NCBI GenBank assembly: GCA_037074705.1
Contig: CM073590.1
Coordinates: 161,942,746-162,006,745 of the forward strand
Length of the DNA: 64,000 nt
From: Zhengitettix transpicula
Taxonomy: Eukaryota > Arthropoda > Insecta > Orthoptera > Tetrigidae
Reading direction: 5' to 3'
Shown here: piece after piece, positions 37,413 to 48,920 of the stretch
Layout of the letters: every line of letters starts with the position of its first letter
Numbering within the stretch: the stretch's first letter is position 1
Translations under genes and position numbers: made by a program
The notes under the pieces: generated by a model
Databases searched by the model: none
Seen by the model: only the letters and a program-made list of their open reading frames with translations
What the model was told of the DNA's origin: nothing

Positions 37413-38405
37413 AATGCCAATTAAACAGGCCATTAATTGTTTTAATATAATTAAATTGTTAGCGGTAGAATTGTGTAAAGGCAACAATGAAGGCGGGTTT
37501 TTCCTTTGTTCAACAATGGAGACCGCGCGTGCTTAAACTCTGTATGCGCTGGGAGAACGCCAGTCTGGAATCAGCTATGAATGGTGACGTACGAGAGATG
37601 AAACAATTAAAAGTCGATGGGGAGATATAATACATTTGAGTTCACCTAGAGCAACGAACAGTAAAGTTTGCAGTTATAAAGTACGAATGGCGAGGTCCTG
37701 TATTTCTACATGAAAGCAAGCAAACATTTCTACGGAGAGATTTATTTAATAATTTTCACACGGTGAAGTAAATGGCTGTTTCACGCTGATTGAACAATTA
37801 TCGCATAGAAGGGACCGGCAACCACTAGCAGATCAAAGGGGACGGCTCATCCGAGGTTCCAGATAGCAGAGGACGAGTATTTTAATCTTGTGTATTAAAA
37901 TTTTCAATGAAGTGTAGAGTCAGTGTAAAAATGGCCTTTTAATGTGGTAGTTCTCAAGATGCAAGAGAGAGATCTGGTACCAGACAGACGGTCCGTGAGA
38001 AACAATATTTTTATACAAATTTGTAAACGATAATTATAATGGTATAGTCAGATTTCGTTCACTTTTCTTTTCACTTATTTTCATATTGTTTTAGGTTAAC
38101 TTCTGTATTTGAATTGTTATTTGTCAGGTTATGCATTGATTTTGTTCTAATTATCAAACTCAGTCGGTAGAGCATGAGACAAGAGATTCGACGTATTTGA
38201 TAGTAATGATATAAGAACTGTATGTTTGTAAATGCCACGAATGAATAAATGAAAATTAAAGTATTTGTTTTTTTAAAATGGATGAAATTCGGCACGAAAA
38301 ATAGGTCTAGTACATTTTAAATTTATCAACAATAATAAATTTCTTTTAAAACTTAGCAAATGTTGTTAATTGATTCATTTAATTAAAGCCTTCGGGTTGT
38401 TTATT

Positions 38406-38408
<3 letters not shown>
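37410..38408 (+). mobile_element. Gypsy-type solo LTR (plus), 999 bp
   Basis: It begins TGTAATGCCAATTAAACAGG and ends TTGTTTATTACA. The first ~35 bp match the start of the minus-strand LTR at 48004, and the last 11 bp match the end of the preceding LTR. The orientation is opposite to its neighbour at 36554. No coding region. Confidence 0.6.

Positions 38409-38442
<34 letters not shown>
38409..38442. repeat. (TA)n run, right flank of LTR
   Basis: About 17 AT units, the third TA tract of this cluster. Confidence 0.9.
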
Positions 38443-38445
<3 letters not shown>

Positions 38446-39755
38446 CCATTAATCACTTAAAGCTAAGCACACGATAAATGGGATTTTTAACTACAATATT
38501 TCAAAGAAATAATTAAGCCCTGCAAAAAGTAACAAATTACTTAGGTTGGCAACACAATCACACTGACTTATTTTTCGATTTCTGTCCCCATTTTTGCAGC
38601 GAGTGTGCGTTGTCAACGATAAACAAAGATTCGTTATAAACACTGACTCCACCAGCGACAAGAAGGAAAAAAAATTAATCTAAGGAGGATAGTTTTTCGA
38701 AATGAATACACCACTTGGAATTTTAAAAAGAAATAAGTAAGAAGTTATTCTATTGGCTAGTTTTGTGACCCCCCTCCGAAATGCCTTTGTGAAGGCTTGA
38801 AGCAACCACATTAAGCACAACATTTAATGACGCTATAACCGTTACTACAATTCATTTTCATCTAAATTAATACACATAATTAAAACGTCAACCTACAGAA
38901 ATAGGACACAATCCATTCATTCCTTCATTCTAAACGAAGTTGAATTCGGATACTTAATTATCTCTAGAAGAATGCTTTAAATGTTACATATTCACAGCAA
39001 CGTGTGAGATAATATAATACTGTTGACGGTGACTTTAGGAGAATGCAAACGCAACTCAGTGGCGTTAGGATTTTATAAAACAGCGCGTACGAATATTCGG
39101 CTGGTTTATGTATAATAAGCTATGAACGCGGAACATATTCCAAAAGTATGTATATCAACTACGTTTGGAGGATATTAGTTCAAAATTCAAAATCGACCAA
39201 GAAGTAATTGTAACAGCTTGGAAGTGTAAAGTCAATTAAATGAAATTGAAAAGTTTAGTGTAGTATATTTGTCAAGCAGATTGGCAATCTTAACTTTTAT
39301 TCTATTTTTCAAAGAACTCATCAAAAATAGTTTGTCAGCTGGTTAACGGCCCTCACTATGGGGAAGTAGACTCTGTGCACGGTCCTTAGCGTTAGGGTAA
39401 TCTTTAGGGATTCCTATGCAGTCTATTGATAGGATAAGGCTTCGGTGCAATTTTTTGTTTAACGCGTTGTTTCAGTATTAATTTTTTATTCGTTATTCTA
39501 ACTGCATTTTTGCTGTATTTATAAGATTATTTATTATACAGTTATCATCTCACTGATGCTTACATAAATAAAATTTATTCAATTACTAATAACCTACTCC
39601 ATAAAAATCAAACGTTAATTGGAAAGTCTGAATTGAAGTTTAAACTTGTTCAAATGGCGGATATACATTCAAGGTAGCCTCAATGTTAATAATTTCCCTC
39701 TTTAAGGAAAATCTCGTTCAGCCGTATTTCTGTAAAGCTGTAATAAAGATTTTTG
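38443..39755. other. intergenic, nothing identified
   Basis: AT-rich. The words TTCAAATGGCGGATA and GTAGCCTCAATGTTA near 39653-39688 match the dispersed repeat RepC at 55.96 kb. Confidence 0.35.
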
Positions 39756-40778
39756 TACCTTTTCCTCTCCGTTTTGGGATAAAAGGAAGCCTGCGAGAGG
39801 ATCTCTCGCAGGTGAACCTTCCCAGAGAGCTCTGGCGGGGGCTACCTTTGGGGATGCTCTCACATCTCTCTGGTTTTTTTGAACTAAGGTTCCCACATGC
39901 CGAGGCACCTCGGTCTGTTTTGAGAGGTGTATGTTCCGGGGTCGCAGACCTTGGGCATACGGCAAGAGTTGTCCGCTATTCCTATTGGAATAGTCGGCCA
40001 GCTGCCTCCTAAACAGACCAAGGCATGGCGAGGGGTAAGCTGCGTCCCCACAGCAAACTCCTCTCCCGCTATCGGAAGGGCGTGGGACAAGTACCCAATG
40101 CCCGACCTACCCGATGCAGGTTTTTCTAAGGTTTTCCCTGCATTCCTTTAGGCGAATGCCGGGTAGGATCCTTAAAATATAGCCCGGGGGCCGTAGTTAA
40201 CCCTTGGCTACCTTCCTCTACCCTTCCGCATCCCCCCTTTCAAATCCCTTCCTATGCTATTAAAGGGGAGTTGCCCTAAGTGGATTACCCTCATGTAGCC
40301 TGTTGCACTAAAAAAAAAAAAAAAAATCCTCTCCGTTTTTGAACTAAGGTTCCCACAAGCCGAGGCACGTCGGCCTGTATTGAGAGGTGTGTGCTCCGGG
40401 GTCACAGACTTTGGGCATACGGTCAGAGTTGTTCGCTATTCCCATTGGAATAGCCGTCAGCTGCCTCCTAAACTAGTCGAGGCACGGAGAAGGGAATGCT
40501 GCGTCCCCACAGCAAACTCCTCTCCCGCCATCGGAAGGGCGTGGGACAAGTATTCAATGCCCGACCTACCTGATGCAGGTATTTTATGGTTTGTCCTGCA
40601 TCACTTTTAGGCGAATGCCGGGTAGGGTCCTTAAACTATAGCCCGAGGGCCCTAGTTAACCTTTGGCTACCTTCCTCTACCCTTCCGCATCCCACCTTTC
40701 AATTAATTTCCTATGATAATAAATGGGAGTTGCCACTACGTGGATTATCCTCATGTAGCCTGTTACTCTAAAAAAAAA
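39756..40778 (+). mobile_element. older RepA copy split by a younger RepA insertion
   Basis: The host copy's 5' part is 39756-39775. It resumes at 40327 with GAACTAAGGTTCCCAC and ends at the A-run 40770-40778. The nested copy is bracketed by the 13-bp duplication TCCTCTCCGTTTT (39763-39775 and 40327-40339). Confidence 0.85.
39776..40326 (+). mobile_element. young full-length RepA retroposon, nested
   Basis: 551 bp between perfect target-site duplications. It starts about 15 nt before a perfect hairpin (CCTGCGAGAG, loop GAT, CTCTCGCAGG). It continues through CCGAGG-CA-CCTCGG and GTGGGACAAGTACCC, then TGCTATTAAAGGGGAG, and ends in 17 A. Only about seven differences were seen against the copy at 52898-53450, and the two share a private variant set (CATGCCGAGG, GGCAAGAGTTGTCCGC). 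There is no open frame of significance and no obvious tRNA, 5S or 7SL promoter. I read it as a non-autonomous retroposon mobilised by a LINE. Confidence 0.88.
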
Positions 40779-41089
40779 GTAATATATTTACAAAACAATT
40801 TGACTTATCAAAAAGTTTATTCAAATATTCAAAACAATTCGAAATGATTAGTTAATAACACTCGGAGCAGCGCATGAGCATTTCTGCTCTGAGGATGTCA
40901 CCAGTAAGAATGTCTCCTCTGTGTTCCGTGATACACTGTTTATTGCCGCTTTTATATCATCACTTCTTTTCTTCACTTACATCTCTGCATGCCAAACTCC
41001 GAGTGGCTGTCCGTATTTCATTTTATTTCCAGTGTGGTCCGATTCCCCGTAACAAGTATCTGCAATCATGAGGTCAATCTTGATTTATG

Positions 41090-41710
41090 GCCAAGTCAAC
41101 CGATTTCCGGACCTCGAATTCCTTTGCAAACTGTGGACAGCCAAGCATTACTCTATTACAAAGCATACAAAATCATTGTTCAAGCAGTTAAAACTAGGTT
41201 TTGGATCGTTCGCAATTTAGTTTCGAAATGTTGGATGACCTTTTCACGGATTTACATAACAACCAAAAAAGTTTAATTATGTTTAATTGAAAGAGGTCAA
41301 AAAGTTAACCAAATCGTAACTTGTAAATGCCCAGTAATTTTTTTTTCAAGATGGTTAATGTGAGTTTGATATTGCTTAAAAGTTTCTCACGTCTCTATAT
41401 AACAGTCAAAAAATAGATACGACCGTTTTATTGTGAAAAGCGACAAAAAATCATGGTTTTGGATGTCAGCCATTTGTCTCAAGATGCCGGTCGGAAGTTT
41501 GATATTTTTAAAAACCCTTCTTATGCCTCTATATAACAGGTATATAAAGTTACATCGAAACCGGTCCGACTGTTTTCTTGTGTAAAGCAAACGAAGATAG
41601 CGTGTCAGACAAGATGACAGTACAAAACTGTATTTTACTTCTATAGAAGGGTTTTGAATTTCCTAATGCATGAAACGTAAAGACAATCTAAAATCACTAG
41701 ATTCTTATCT
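41090..41710. repeat. dispersed repeat RepC (old)
   Basis: Words such as AAGCAGTTAAAACTAGGTTT (41188 region), GTATATAAAGTTACATCGAA (41540 region) and TTCCTAATGCATGAAACGTA (41660 region) recur at 55.96-56.24 or 63.2-63.45 kb. The family is unidentified; the copies are heavily diverged. Confidence 0.45.
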
Positions 41711-42393
41711 ATGTGCAGACTTAAGTACTATATATATACGCGTTTCGAAATATTCAGGTCTCAAAATTGTTGTATTATGCATAAAAAACCACAGGTGTTA
41801 CCGGAAATTAGTGGCATCTGACATCAATACATAAAATGTTTAAGGCTGCACAAATTTTCTAAGAATCATTGAATTTAAAAAGGCTATCCGGTAGAGAATA
41901 CAATGTTACTTTCTTGCTAAAAAGGCTTGTCCATATGGTACCTACCTGCTGCTGTGTTAAAATGTTGGAAAGGAAGAAAAGTAGACCGCGAGCAGAAATC
42001 ACGGCATGTTTGCATGCAACGTCGATTTTACGGTGAACTAGCTAAAGTAAGACCCAGCGTTGCAAATAACTGTATGTTTTACTGTATGCACCAAATGTGC
42101 AAATATTAGTGAAAAATGTGGAAAAGACTAAACTACATCTAAAACGAAACTCTGTTGACCGCTAAAACGCTACGAATTAATAATGCTACAGAGTAAGTTG
42201 ATTTATCCTCTTAAAAGAGGATGTCAGTGACGCTCAGTTTCATGTTATGGACTGTAAATTATTTGACGTGCTTCATGAGGCTCATAGGGCAAAATGCTTT
42301 CAAAATTTTCTCAAGAAGCGGTCACGATTTATGAGATGTACATGTAACATCAAATGTTTTTGTGAGAAGAAGAAACTTAAACACATATGATTG
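41711..42393. other. intergenic, nothing identified
   Basis: No supported feature. Confidence 0.35.
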
Positions 42394-42612
42394 AAAACTA
42401 ATAATAAGAATGATAGCCAAATACAGACAAAATAAGTGATCAAATAAATACCATACCTACTGATTTTGAGTTTTTTCAACTGACGAGTGTGCAGTTGTGT
42501 CGCTCTAGGTTCTTCTTGGCACCTGAAGAAAGGGACAAGGATTCCAGAAATGTTGTTTGGTATTTATATTATCACTTATGTTCTCTGTATTGGGCTATCT
42601 TTCTTATTATAG
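42394..42612. repeat. Penelope-like 3' end, foldback with truncated left arm
   Basis: The left arm AAGAATGATAGCCAAATACA... stops at 42456. The full right arm (from about 42459) carries CTGAAGA (42533), the GGGA/TTCC stem and GAAATGTTG, and ends TGGGCTATCTTTCTTATTA. Confidence 0.65.
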
Positions 42613-42789
42613 AACTTAAGTACAGTTGAAAAATGCCACTGTAGACTTCGTCATTGCATCAGTGAGCACAATACCCCATGTTTATACTTTTTTAGTTTTT
42701 CTAAAAGATTCTTTGGTATTTTTCCAAAAAAGACATCTTATTCTGAATATGTCTTGATAATAATAATTCTTTCGAGATTTACAACTGTA

Positions 42790-42912
42790 TTGTGCGGTCG
42801 TGTTCCTCCTGCCTCGTGTGTTTTTTAAGCACCTGAAGAAAGGAACAAAGTTTCCAGAAACGTTGTAAGGTATTTATATCATCACTTCATTTTGTCAATT
42901 TGGCTATTTTAT
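42790..42912 (+). repeat. Penelope-like 3' end fragment
   Basis: Same terminal family, with CTGAAGA at 42833, a GGAA/TTCC stem and GAAACGTTG. Ends TTTGGCTATTT. Confidence 0.6.
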
Positions 42913-44040
42913 CTTTGTATTATACTTCAAAGCAGACGTAGTATATTTTCATGCCTTGACAATGCTTAAATATGATATGAAAATTAATCACAAAAACCAG
43001 ACATTTCATATTGGACCTACAAACTTTGGGTATTCAACTCATACAATACCGGATTTTAACATTGTCGTAACATAGTTACCACTACAAGTTACTATTGTCA
43101 ACGAATAAATGTAATTGTTTATTTGCCTGCGTATATTTCAAGGTCAAAATTTAATTTTTAATCAACAGCGATATCGCTCGCACGGTATTAGATCAACATC
43201 GTCTTAATCTCAGTGATAAGAATGTTCGTTAATCGGAAATGAAATGATATATAATTTATAGGAAATTTATCCCAAAATGTCACAACTCTGATCGTAACTG
43301 ACGACTGTGCTCGTTAAAGTACCTAATGATTTCACAATAATATAGATAATAGGAAGATTTATGCTTCGATATTGTATCTACTTTTTCTTATTAAATGTGG
43401 TTCGATTCCATCGTGATGATCTTGCTTCCTAAATAACCCAGTTGATACGTGATATTTTCCCACAAATTGCATGTATGAAATCTCGGGTTATCGTCCGGCT
43501 TGCGGAGAGCATTGCATTGTTCATAAGCGTGTATCGAGTTTGGTACGATTATTTAGTTGACTCATAAATTTAACTGCAATCATAATAATATATCCTGACC
43601 CACAAAGCCGATTACAATGACATTTTGCAGATTCGTCTAACCTGACAGGTGTTTACTAAGAAACTGTGTTTTCAAAATTCAGGCTGGAAAAGGAATTAAA
43701 CATAAAGGTACCGAAATGGTGTAGAATTGATAAGGTGATTGGTGACAGACCTGTTGGTATTGCGTACCAGATTAGTCAAATATAACTCTGTAGAACCTTC
43801 TAGGATGCTGTGCGTAAATATGATGCAGTGCAATGTGATTGAAGCAAGTATCTTAACGGGAAAGGTAGAGGAGGAAACAGTTTTCAACCCTCGAATACCA
43901 CTTATTCAGACGGATCTCCGGTTTAATTGTAAGAGATTGAAATTTCCAATAATTTATTGGATATATATTACGATTATAGATTATAGATTACGATCAGTCA
44001 TGGGAGGAGTGTTAGTATTATGTCATCATATTCCATGGAA
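42913..44040. other. intergenic, nothing identified
   Basis: The 102-codon frame at 43739-44047 has no recognisable domain. Confidence 0.35.
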
Positions 44041-44720
44041 GCTTTAAACGGAAGGGCTCACTCAGTTCCTCCTTTAGGATTTTCCTTCCCTTGGTTCTAA
44101 ACCAAGGAATCTAATTTAAGGTTCCCATAAGCCGTGACTCTTAGACGGGCTTTGAGGAATTGGGCATACGGTGATAGATGTTATTCATTGTTCTCATTAG
44201 ACCTGATCTCAAATCTTTTTCGAGACATGAAGTCGGGTAAGTTTGCGTCTGATCTCCAGTTATCGGAAGGGCGTTGGTGAATTACTAACACTCTAACCAA
44301 CCTGATGCAGGGTTCCCTTGGGGTTTTCCTGCATCACATTTAGGCGAACGCCATATAGGATCCTTAAACTACAAGCCCGAGTATCCTAATTCCCCTTGGC
44401 TGACTTAGGTCAATTCACACTATACGAAGGTCTACGTCCCGTCACGAACCGGCAACGCCACGTCAAAATATTCTACAATGATCTTGGAATGGTACTGTTC
44501 ACATAGACCAGCAACGTCACGGACGGGTAACGTTACGGAACGTCGAGGTATCTTGAGAAGAATAGTTTGACGTGACGTTTCCTGTTCCAACCTGTCCGTT
44601 CCTGATCCATTCGAATTGTGTGAATGTAGAACCGGACCGTTCCCGTCGACGTTAGGTTGCCGTTTTGAATATCTACTTGTATGTGTGTCAACAAAGTGTC
44701 TGTGTCAGTTTAAATTGAAA

Positions 44721-44816
44721 ATGGATGACGAAATACTTATTCAGAGTGTGCAGTATGAAGAGTTGTACAACATGGCCCACAAGATTTTGTCTAATTTTTT
44801 TATTAAATCAATATAG
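44721..44816 (+). pseudogene. MADF-domain Harbinger partner protein, N-terminal fragment
   Basis: From the ATG at 44721 the frame reads MDDEILIQSVQYEELYNMAH, the start of a MADF (Myb/SANT-like) domain (pattern LIxxVxxxxxLYdxxHxxY). It then diverges and stops at TAG 44814-44816, near the deletion junction. An in-frame extension to 44616 has no homology. In intact Harbinger elements this protein binds the element's ends and partners the transposase. Confidence 0.65.
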
Positions 44817-44834
44817 TTAAAATAAATTTGATTG

Positions 44835-45110
44835 CATTTTGCCTCTTTCTTGCCTTTAGCTTTTCCTTAGGAGCAATTGCTTCGCGAAATGTAGAATTTT
44901 TCTCTTGAATGTAGTTTTCAATTTCAGGCAAAAGGACATAAAACTGAGTTGAGACATTATAAAATATTTGTAAAAGGAAATTTCATCACCTTTTAATTCC
45001 TTAAATAATGTATGATGTTCTCCAACATATTTTTCGGATCCATATTTTTTTAGTTTAATTGTGATTTCTTATTCACCTTCTAATATTAATACAATCATTG
45101 CTAATTCACC
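44835..45110 (-). pseudogene. Harbinger transposase, N-terminal fragment
   Basis: On the minus strand, KKYGSEKYVGEHHTLFKELK is followed by DEISFYKYFIMS. After a one-base frameshift come LLPEIENYIQEKNSTFREAI and APKEKL. This reproduces the Harbinger pattern GExHxLxxELxxDxxxFxxYFRMS...LLxxIxxxIxxxNTxxREAIxPxEKL. An in-frame stop lies just upstream (after LILEGE). The DDE core is deleted. Confidence 0.8.
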
Positions 45111-45335
45111 TGTATTAAATTCCGGTATTATGACCAACAGTTAACAGAAGTGAACAAGAAAAGTAACAAAACGAACGAATTGCCGGTTCATGACAGTGTA
45201 GTGTGAATGGACGGGACGCTGACGTTACGTATAGTGTGAATCGACTTTTAGCCGCCTTCCGCATTCCCCTTTTCCATCCTATGCTATTAAAAGGAAGAAG
45301 CCAACAAATTGGATAACCGTTTCATTTAAAAAAAA

Positions 45336-45882
45336 TAGAATAGAAACATAAACTCGAAAGACACGAAATCTTTGACTTTGTGTCACAAAGATTTTAACAG
45401 CTATATTTATAATAAACAATATTCATTAAACATGCTTCAGACAAAAATTATGAAAAAAGTCTAATTTGAAAGTGTGCTTGCATTCAACTACTATGTCATT
45501 TTGTAGGTTATTTCCTCTTCTCTCACAGACCTTGTTACGAGTATCCTCGTGTGCATCGGCAAGTCGGGTTTACCAGTTTTGTGACACATGAGAAGCCTCT
45601 GGTTTGGTAAGGTACGGCTCCTCGAGTTCACGCAAGGCCTTGACTGGAATGTGCCAAGTCAGCAAACAATCTCGTTAGCACTTTGCGAAGTTTTAGATCA
45701 TTTTGTCGTGAAAGGTATGTATTACCTCGGAGCTATTCAGTGAATGAAATGAATAAAAGTGGAACTCAAATGCGATAACTTCTTGTGACGGATTTTAGTA
45801 CGTGGCAACCAGTTCACTCCAAACGAACCACATGACGCGATTGTACTTAGAAAAATTATCAGTACGTACGAAAATTTCACTA
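45336..45882. other. intergenic, nothing identified
   Basis: No supported feature. Confidence 0.35.
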
Positions 45883-46341
45883 TTTTTTTTAGGGCAACAG
45901 GCTACATGAGGGTGATCCACATTGTGCAACTCCCCTTTAATAGCATAGGAAGGGGTTTGAAAGGGGGGATGCTGAAGGGTGGAGGAAGGTAGCCAAGGGT
46001 TACTAGGGCCCCCGGGCTATATTTTAAGGATCCTACCCGGCATTCACCTAAAGAAATGCAGGGAAAACCCTAGAAAAACCTGCATCGGGTAGGTCGGGCA
46101 TTGGGTACTTGTCCCACGCCCTTCCAATGGCGGGAGAGGAGTTTGCTGTGGGGACGCAGCATTCCCTTCTCCGTGCCTCGACCAGTTTAGGAGGCAGCTG
46201 GCTGACTATTTCAATGGGAATAGCGAACAACTCTTACCGTATGCCCAAGGTCTGTGACCCCGGAACATACACCTCTCAAAACAGGCCGAGGTGCCTCGGC
46301 GTGTGGGAACCTTAGTTCAAAAACGGAGAGGAAAAGGCATA
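45883..46341 (-). mobile_element. RepA retroposon copy (minus), 5'-truncated
   Basis: A-tail as T-run 45883-45890. The body is intact through the CCGAGG hairpin to AAAACGGAGAGGAAAAGGCA, then ends without the 5' hairpins. Moderately conserved. Confidence 0.8.
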
Positions 46342-46983
46342 CTAGTAAATGTTATTTAATTTGTAACTTTTCTTTCAGCCTTAAAACACCGAGAATTTAT
46401 AATATTTTTATTTTAAATTATAACGCACAAGACGTGCAGACGTAACATTTGAAGTAACTGTTGGTTTTCATTTGTTTTCCCCGCTCCTCGTTTTGTATCA
46501 AATTACGTCGTTCTACAGGAAGACTGACTAAATTGTATTCCTGAAATTCAAGATATCATCATAAATTATTTTATGCGCAAATTCCTAACGGAGGTCCGTC
46601 GCATTTCACAAGGTACATTTATATCATAAATAACAGGAAAATCTTTATGATGACGACGTGGACAATCGTCGATACGTCGCGTGCAATCGACGCGTTTACC
46701 AGTTGGAATCTCGAGAAACATTTATCCTATTAAAAAGGCTGATTAAAATGATAAATTTATATGCTTAAGCACTTATGCCATCTGTATTACTGATTTTGCT
46801 TATGTGATAGTTTAATAATTATCTCCATTGTCCATTCTAATTCCAGAGTCTTCACTGTTTACTCTACTCTCCGAACATTTGTTCAACGGTATTAATTAAT
46901 TTTGTAATTATGATCCGAACAAAAATATTATATTTTCCTATAAGAATTGCATTGTTCGAGTTAGGGAGTTTATATATATATAT
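46342..46983. other. intergenic, nothing identified
   Basis: AT-rich, ending in a short TA tract at 46971-46983. Confidence 0.35.
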
Positions 46984-48004
46984 TGTAGTAATTAAATAAT
47001 TAGGTCGTTTTAATTTATGTTTAATTAAATAAATTTACCTCACGTGAAGCGCCAAAATGTAATAATCAAATAGGTAGCTCGTTTAATTTAAATGAAATTA
47101 TCAACAAGAATTTAAAACATAAAATTATTTATTTTCACTTTGTTGCTTTAACTCACAAACAATTATAATTCAAAATTTTAGATCTCAGGGTCTCTACTGG
47201 GTTTGATAATGGACACAACAAGTTGTTTTAAAAAAAACACACAGTTTATAATTCACCCAGACAATATGTCGATAGAAAGAAATTAAAAGAAAATGAATTA
47301 ACTCTGATTAATAATTAAAATAGAACGAAATCTGACTTCTATCCTTTAATTAAGTTTACATAAATCATTAGTTTTGTATTTTGTTACTCACATCTGTCCA
47401 GCTGGTTCCAGCATTCCTTTTGTTTTCGGGAGTACACTAATGCAAAAACATTTGACTGATTATAATATCGGCTCAAAGATTTTACACTATTTAAGTCAAC
47501 CTTGATAGGCTCCCAGGAACTTGGATGATCCTCCTTTTTGTCTGCTATCTGGTGACCGCTTGCCTTATATGAATCCTGTGATTCATAGATTTGATAGTCT
47601 TTTTACCGCTTGGGACTTAAACTGCAACTTTACTATTCCTGGCTGGCTACAGACGTAAAAACTGCACTCCTTTCCTGGCTGCTGATAGACGTAAAAACTG
47701 CTAACTTAGTGATATTTACAGCATAATACTTCCGTGAATGTTTTTACTTTGTCTTAAATTCACAACTTTGCTTAATGATACATTAAACAACGGCTAGTCT
47801 CTGCTCTATACTAATTTGTTCCGTCCTCCGAAATGTCCCGCCACCAACTGAACTATCGTAGTCTCGAGTTTTTAGCGTGCATACCCCATTTTTGACTTTT
47901 TGACAAAAGAACAGAGCTTGGCTCCTTTGCCGCTTTGCAAGCTCCTGCCGCTAAAATTAAATTTTATGCCCAAACAATTAATGCCCTAATTAATTGGCAT
48001 TACA
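46984..48004 (-). mobile_element. Gypsy LTR retrotransposon remnant: LTR plus primer-binding site
   Basis: On the minus strand a 947-bp LTR runs from TGTAATGCCAATTAATTAGG (48004) to GATTATTACA (47058). Three bases later comes TGGCGCTTCACGTGAGG (47054-47038). It closely resembles the tRNA-Lys-type primer-binding site of insect Gypsy elements (TGGCGCCCAACGTGGGG). After about 54 bp the element ends in ...TTAATTACTACA at 46984, apparently the 3' end of the downstream LTR. ATAT-type tracts flank both sides. gag, pol and env are all deleted. Confidence 0.75.
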
Positions 48005-48837
48005 ATATATATAAAATTCATGGTTTTCTTTTCCTTGAAAAACTCACAAATTAGAATGAATCATACAACCATTTCTTTGAACTTGAATCAAGTTGTAATT
48101 ATTATTCATTCTATTTTGAAGAATATTTGGTTTCAACTGTTCCTCTCATGCTACCAAAACTGCCACAACTTTAACTTATAAACAGTATAGAAAATGTTAA
48201 AATGAAATAAATTCATGAATTAATAAAATTCATTAATAAAGAAAATGGATTAACTACAGCAATAAAAATTTATGGTCTGATAAATACTAAAATTTTTACA
48301 TTACCGCACTCTAATCAATGAAATACTATAATACATTATACATATTCTATAGAATTTTTTATTATATTTATATTAAACTATAAAAGTGAAGTTATCCATG
48401 TAAATGTTTTGGAGAATTGGAAAATCAGTTATAATGTCTACAGTAATTCTAAAATTTATTTAATAACAATTGCATTTACTTTCACTTTTGTATTGTACTT
48501 CCAACTTTGACCATACTTGAGCTGATGCTTATAATTTTAGTTACATTTGTATGTGTACAATGAGATAATATTTTATACACATAATGCCTGTGACGATGAC
48601 CAGGATCCAAGTGTTGTTTTGTTATTTTCGTATATGAGCACTTTTAAATGTAATCTTTAATTTATTTAAAAAATTGGAATAACGGTAGTTTTCTTGTTTT
48701 TATTGTAAATAATAATAAAAAATATAGTTTAATTTCTAGTATATTTGATTTACCTATTTATTAATTCTTTTACAATAAATCCTTTTTTACTTAATAAATA
48801 ATGTAGTCTTTATCGGTGTAGAGAATGAAAAAAGTCT
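48005..48837. other. intergenic, nothing identified
   Basis: Very AT-rich, with no supported feature. Confidence 0.35.
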
Positions 48838-48920
48838 TTTCGGGGTTCTAACCGAGTAAACAATTGTATTTGCGACGTTTCGATGACGTTCACTGCCGTC
48901 TTCTAGCAATAGTGTTTTTT
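48838..48920 (-). repeat. Penelope-3'-end-like repeat (GAAACGTCG type)
   Basis: On the minus strand AGAAGACGGCAGTGAACGTC is followed by ATCGAAACGTCGC and ATACAATTGTTTACTCGG. It can form a GACG/CGTC stem before GAAAC. It is the better preserved of the two copies (see 32.2 kb). Confidence 0.55.

Larger units (their letters stand above)
44408..45247. mobile_element. PIF/Harbinger transposon (Harb-2), internally deleted, 840 bp
   Basis: The termini are GGTCAATTCACACTATAC (left) and AAGTCGATTCACACTATAC (right, reversed). They are flanked by TTA on both sides (44405-44407 and 45248-45250), the expected 3-bp duplication. The surrounding interrupted RepA confirms the boundaries. Inside, a MADF-like N-terminus runs rightward and a transposase N-terminus runs leftward, with everything between deleted. 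Subterminal words (CGTCCCGTC, GAACCGGCAA) recur at both ends. Confidence 0.85.
44041..45335 (+). mobile_element. ancient RepA copy interrupted by a Harbinger element
   Basis: 44041-44407 and 45248-45335 together form a diverged RepA. The left part has AAGGTTCCCATAAGCCG through CCCCTTGGCTGACT. The right part has GCCGCCTTCCGCATTCCCC through TGCTATTAAAAGGAAG and an A-run at 45328-45335. The break lies in the middle of the usual TTGGCTACCTTCC...CCTTCCGCATCC segment. Confidence 0.75.
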
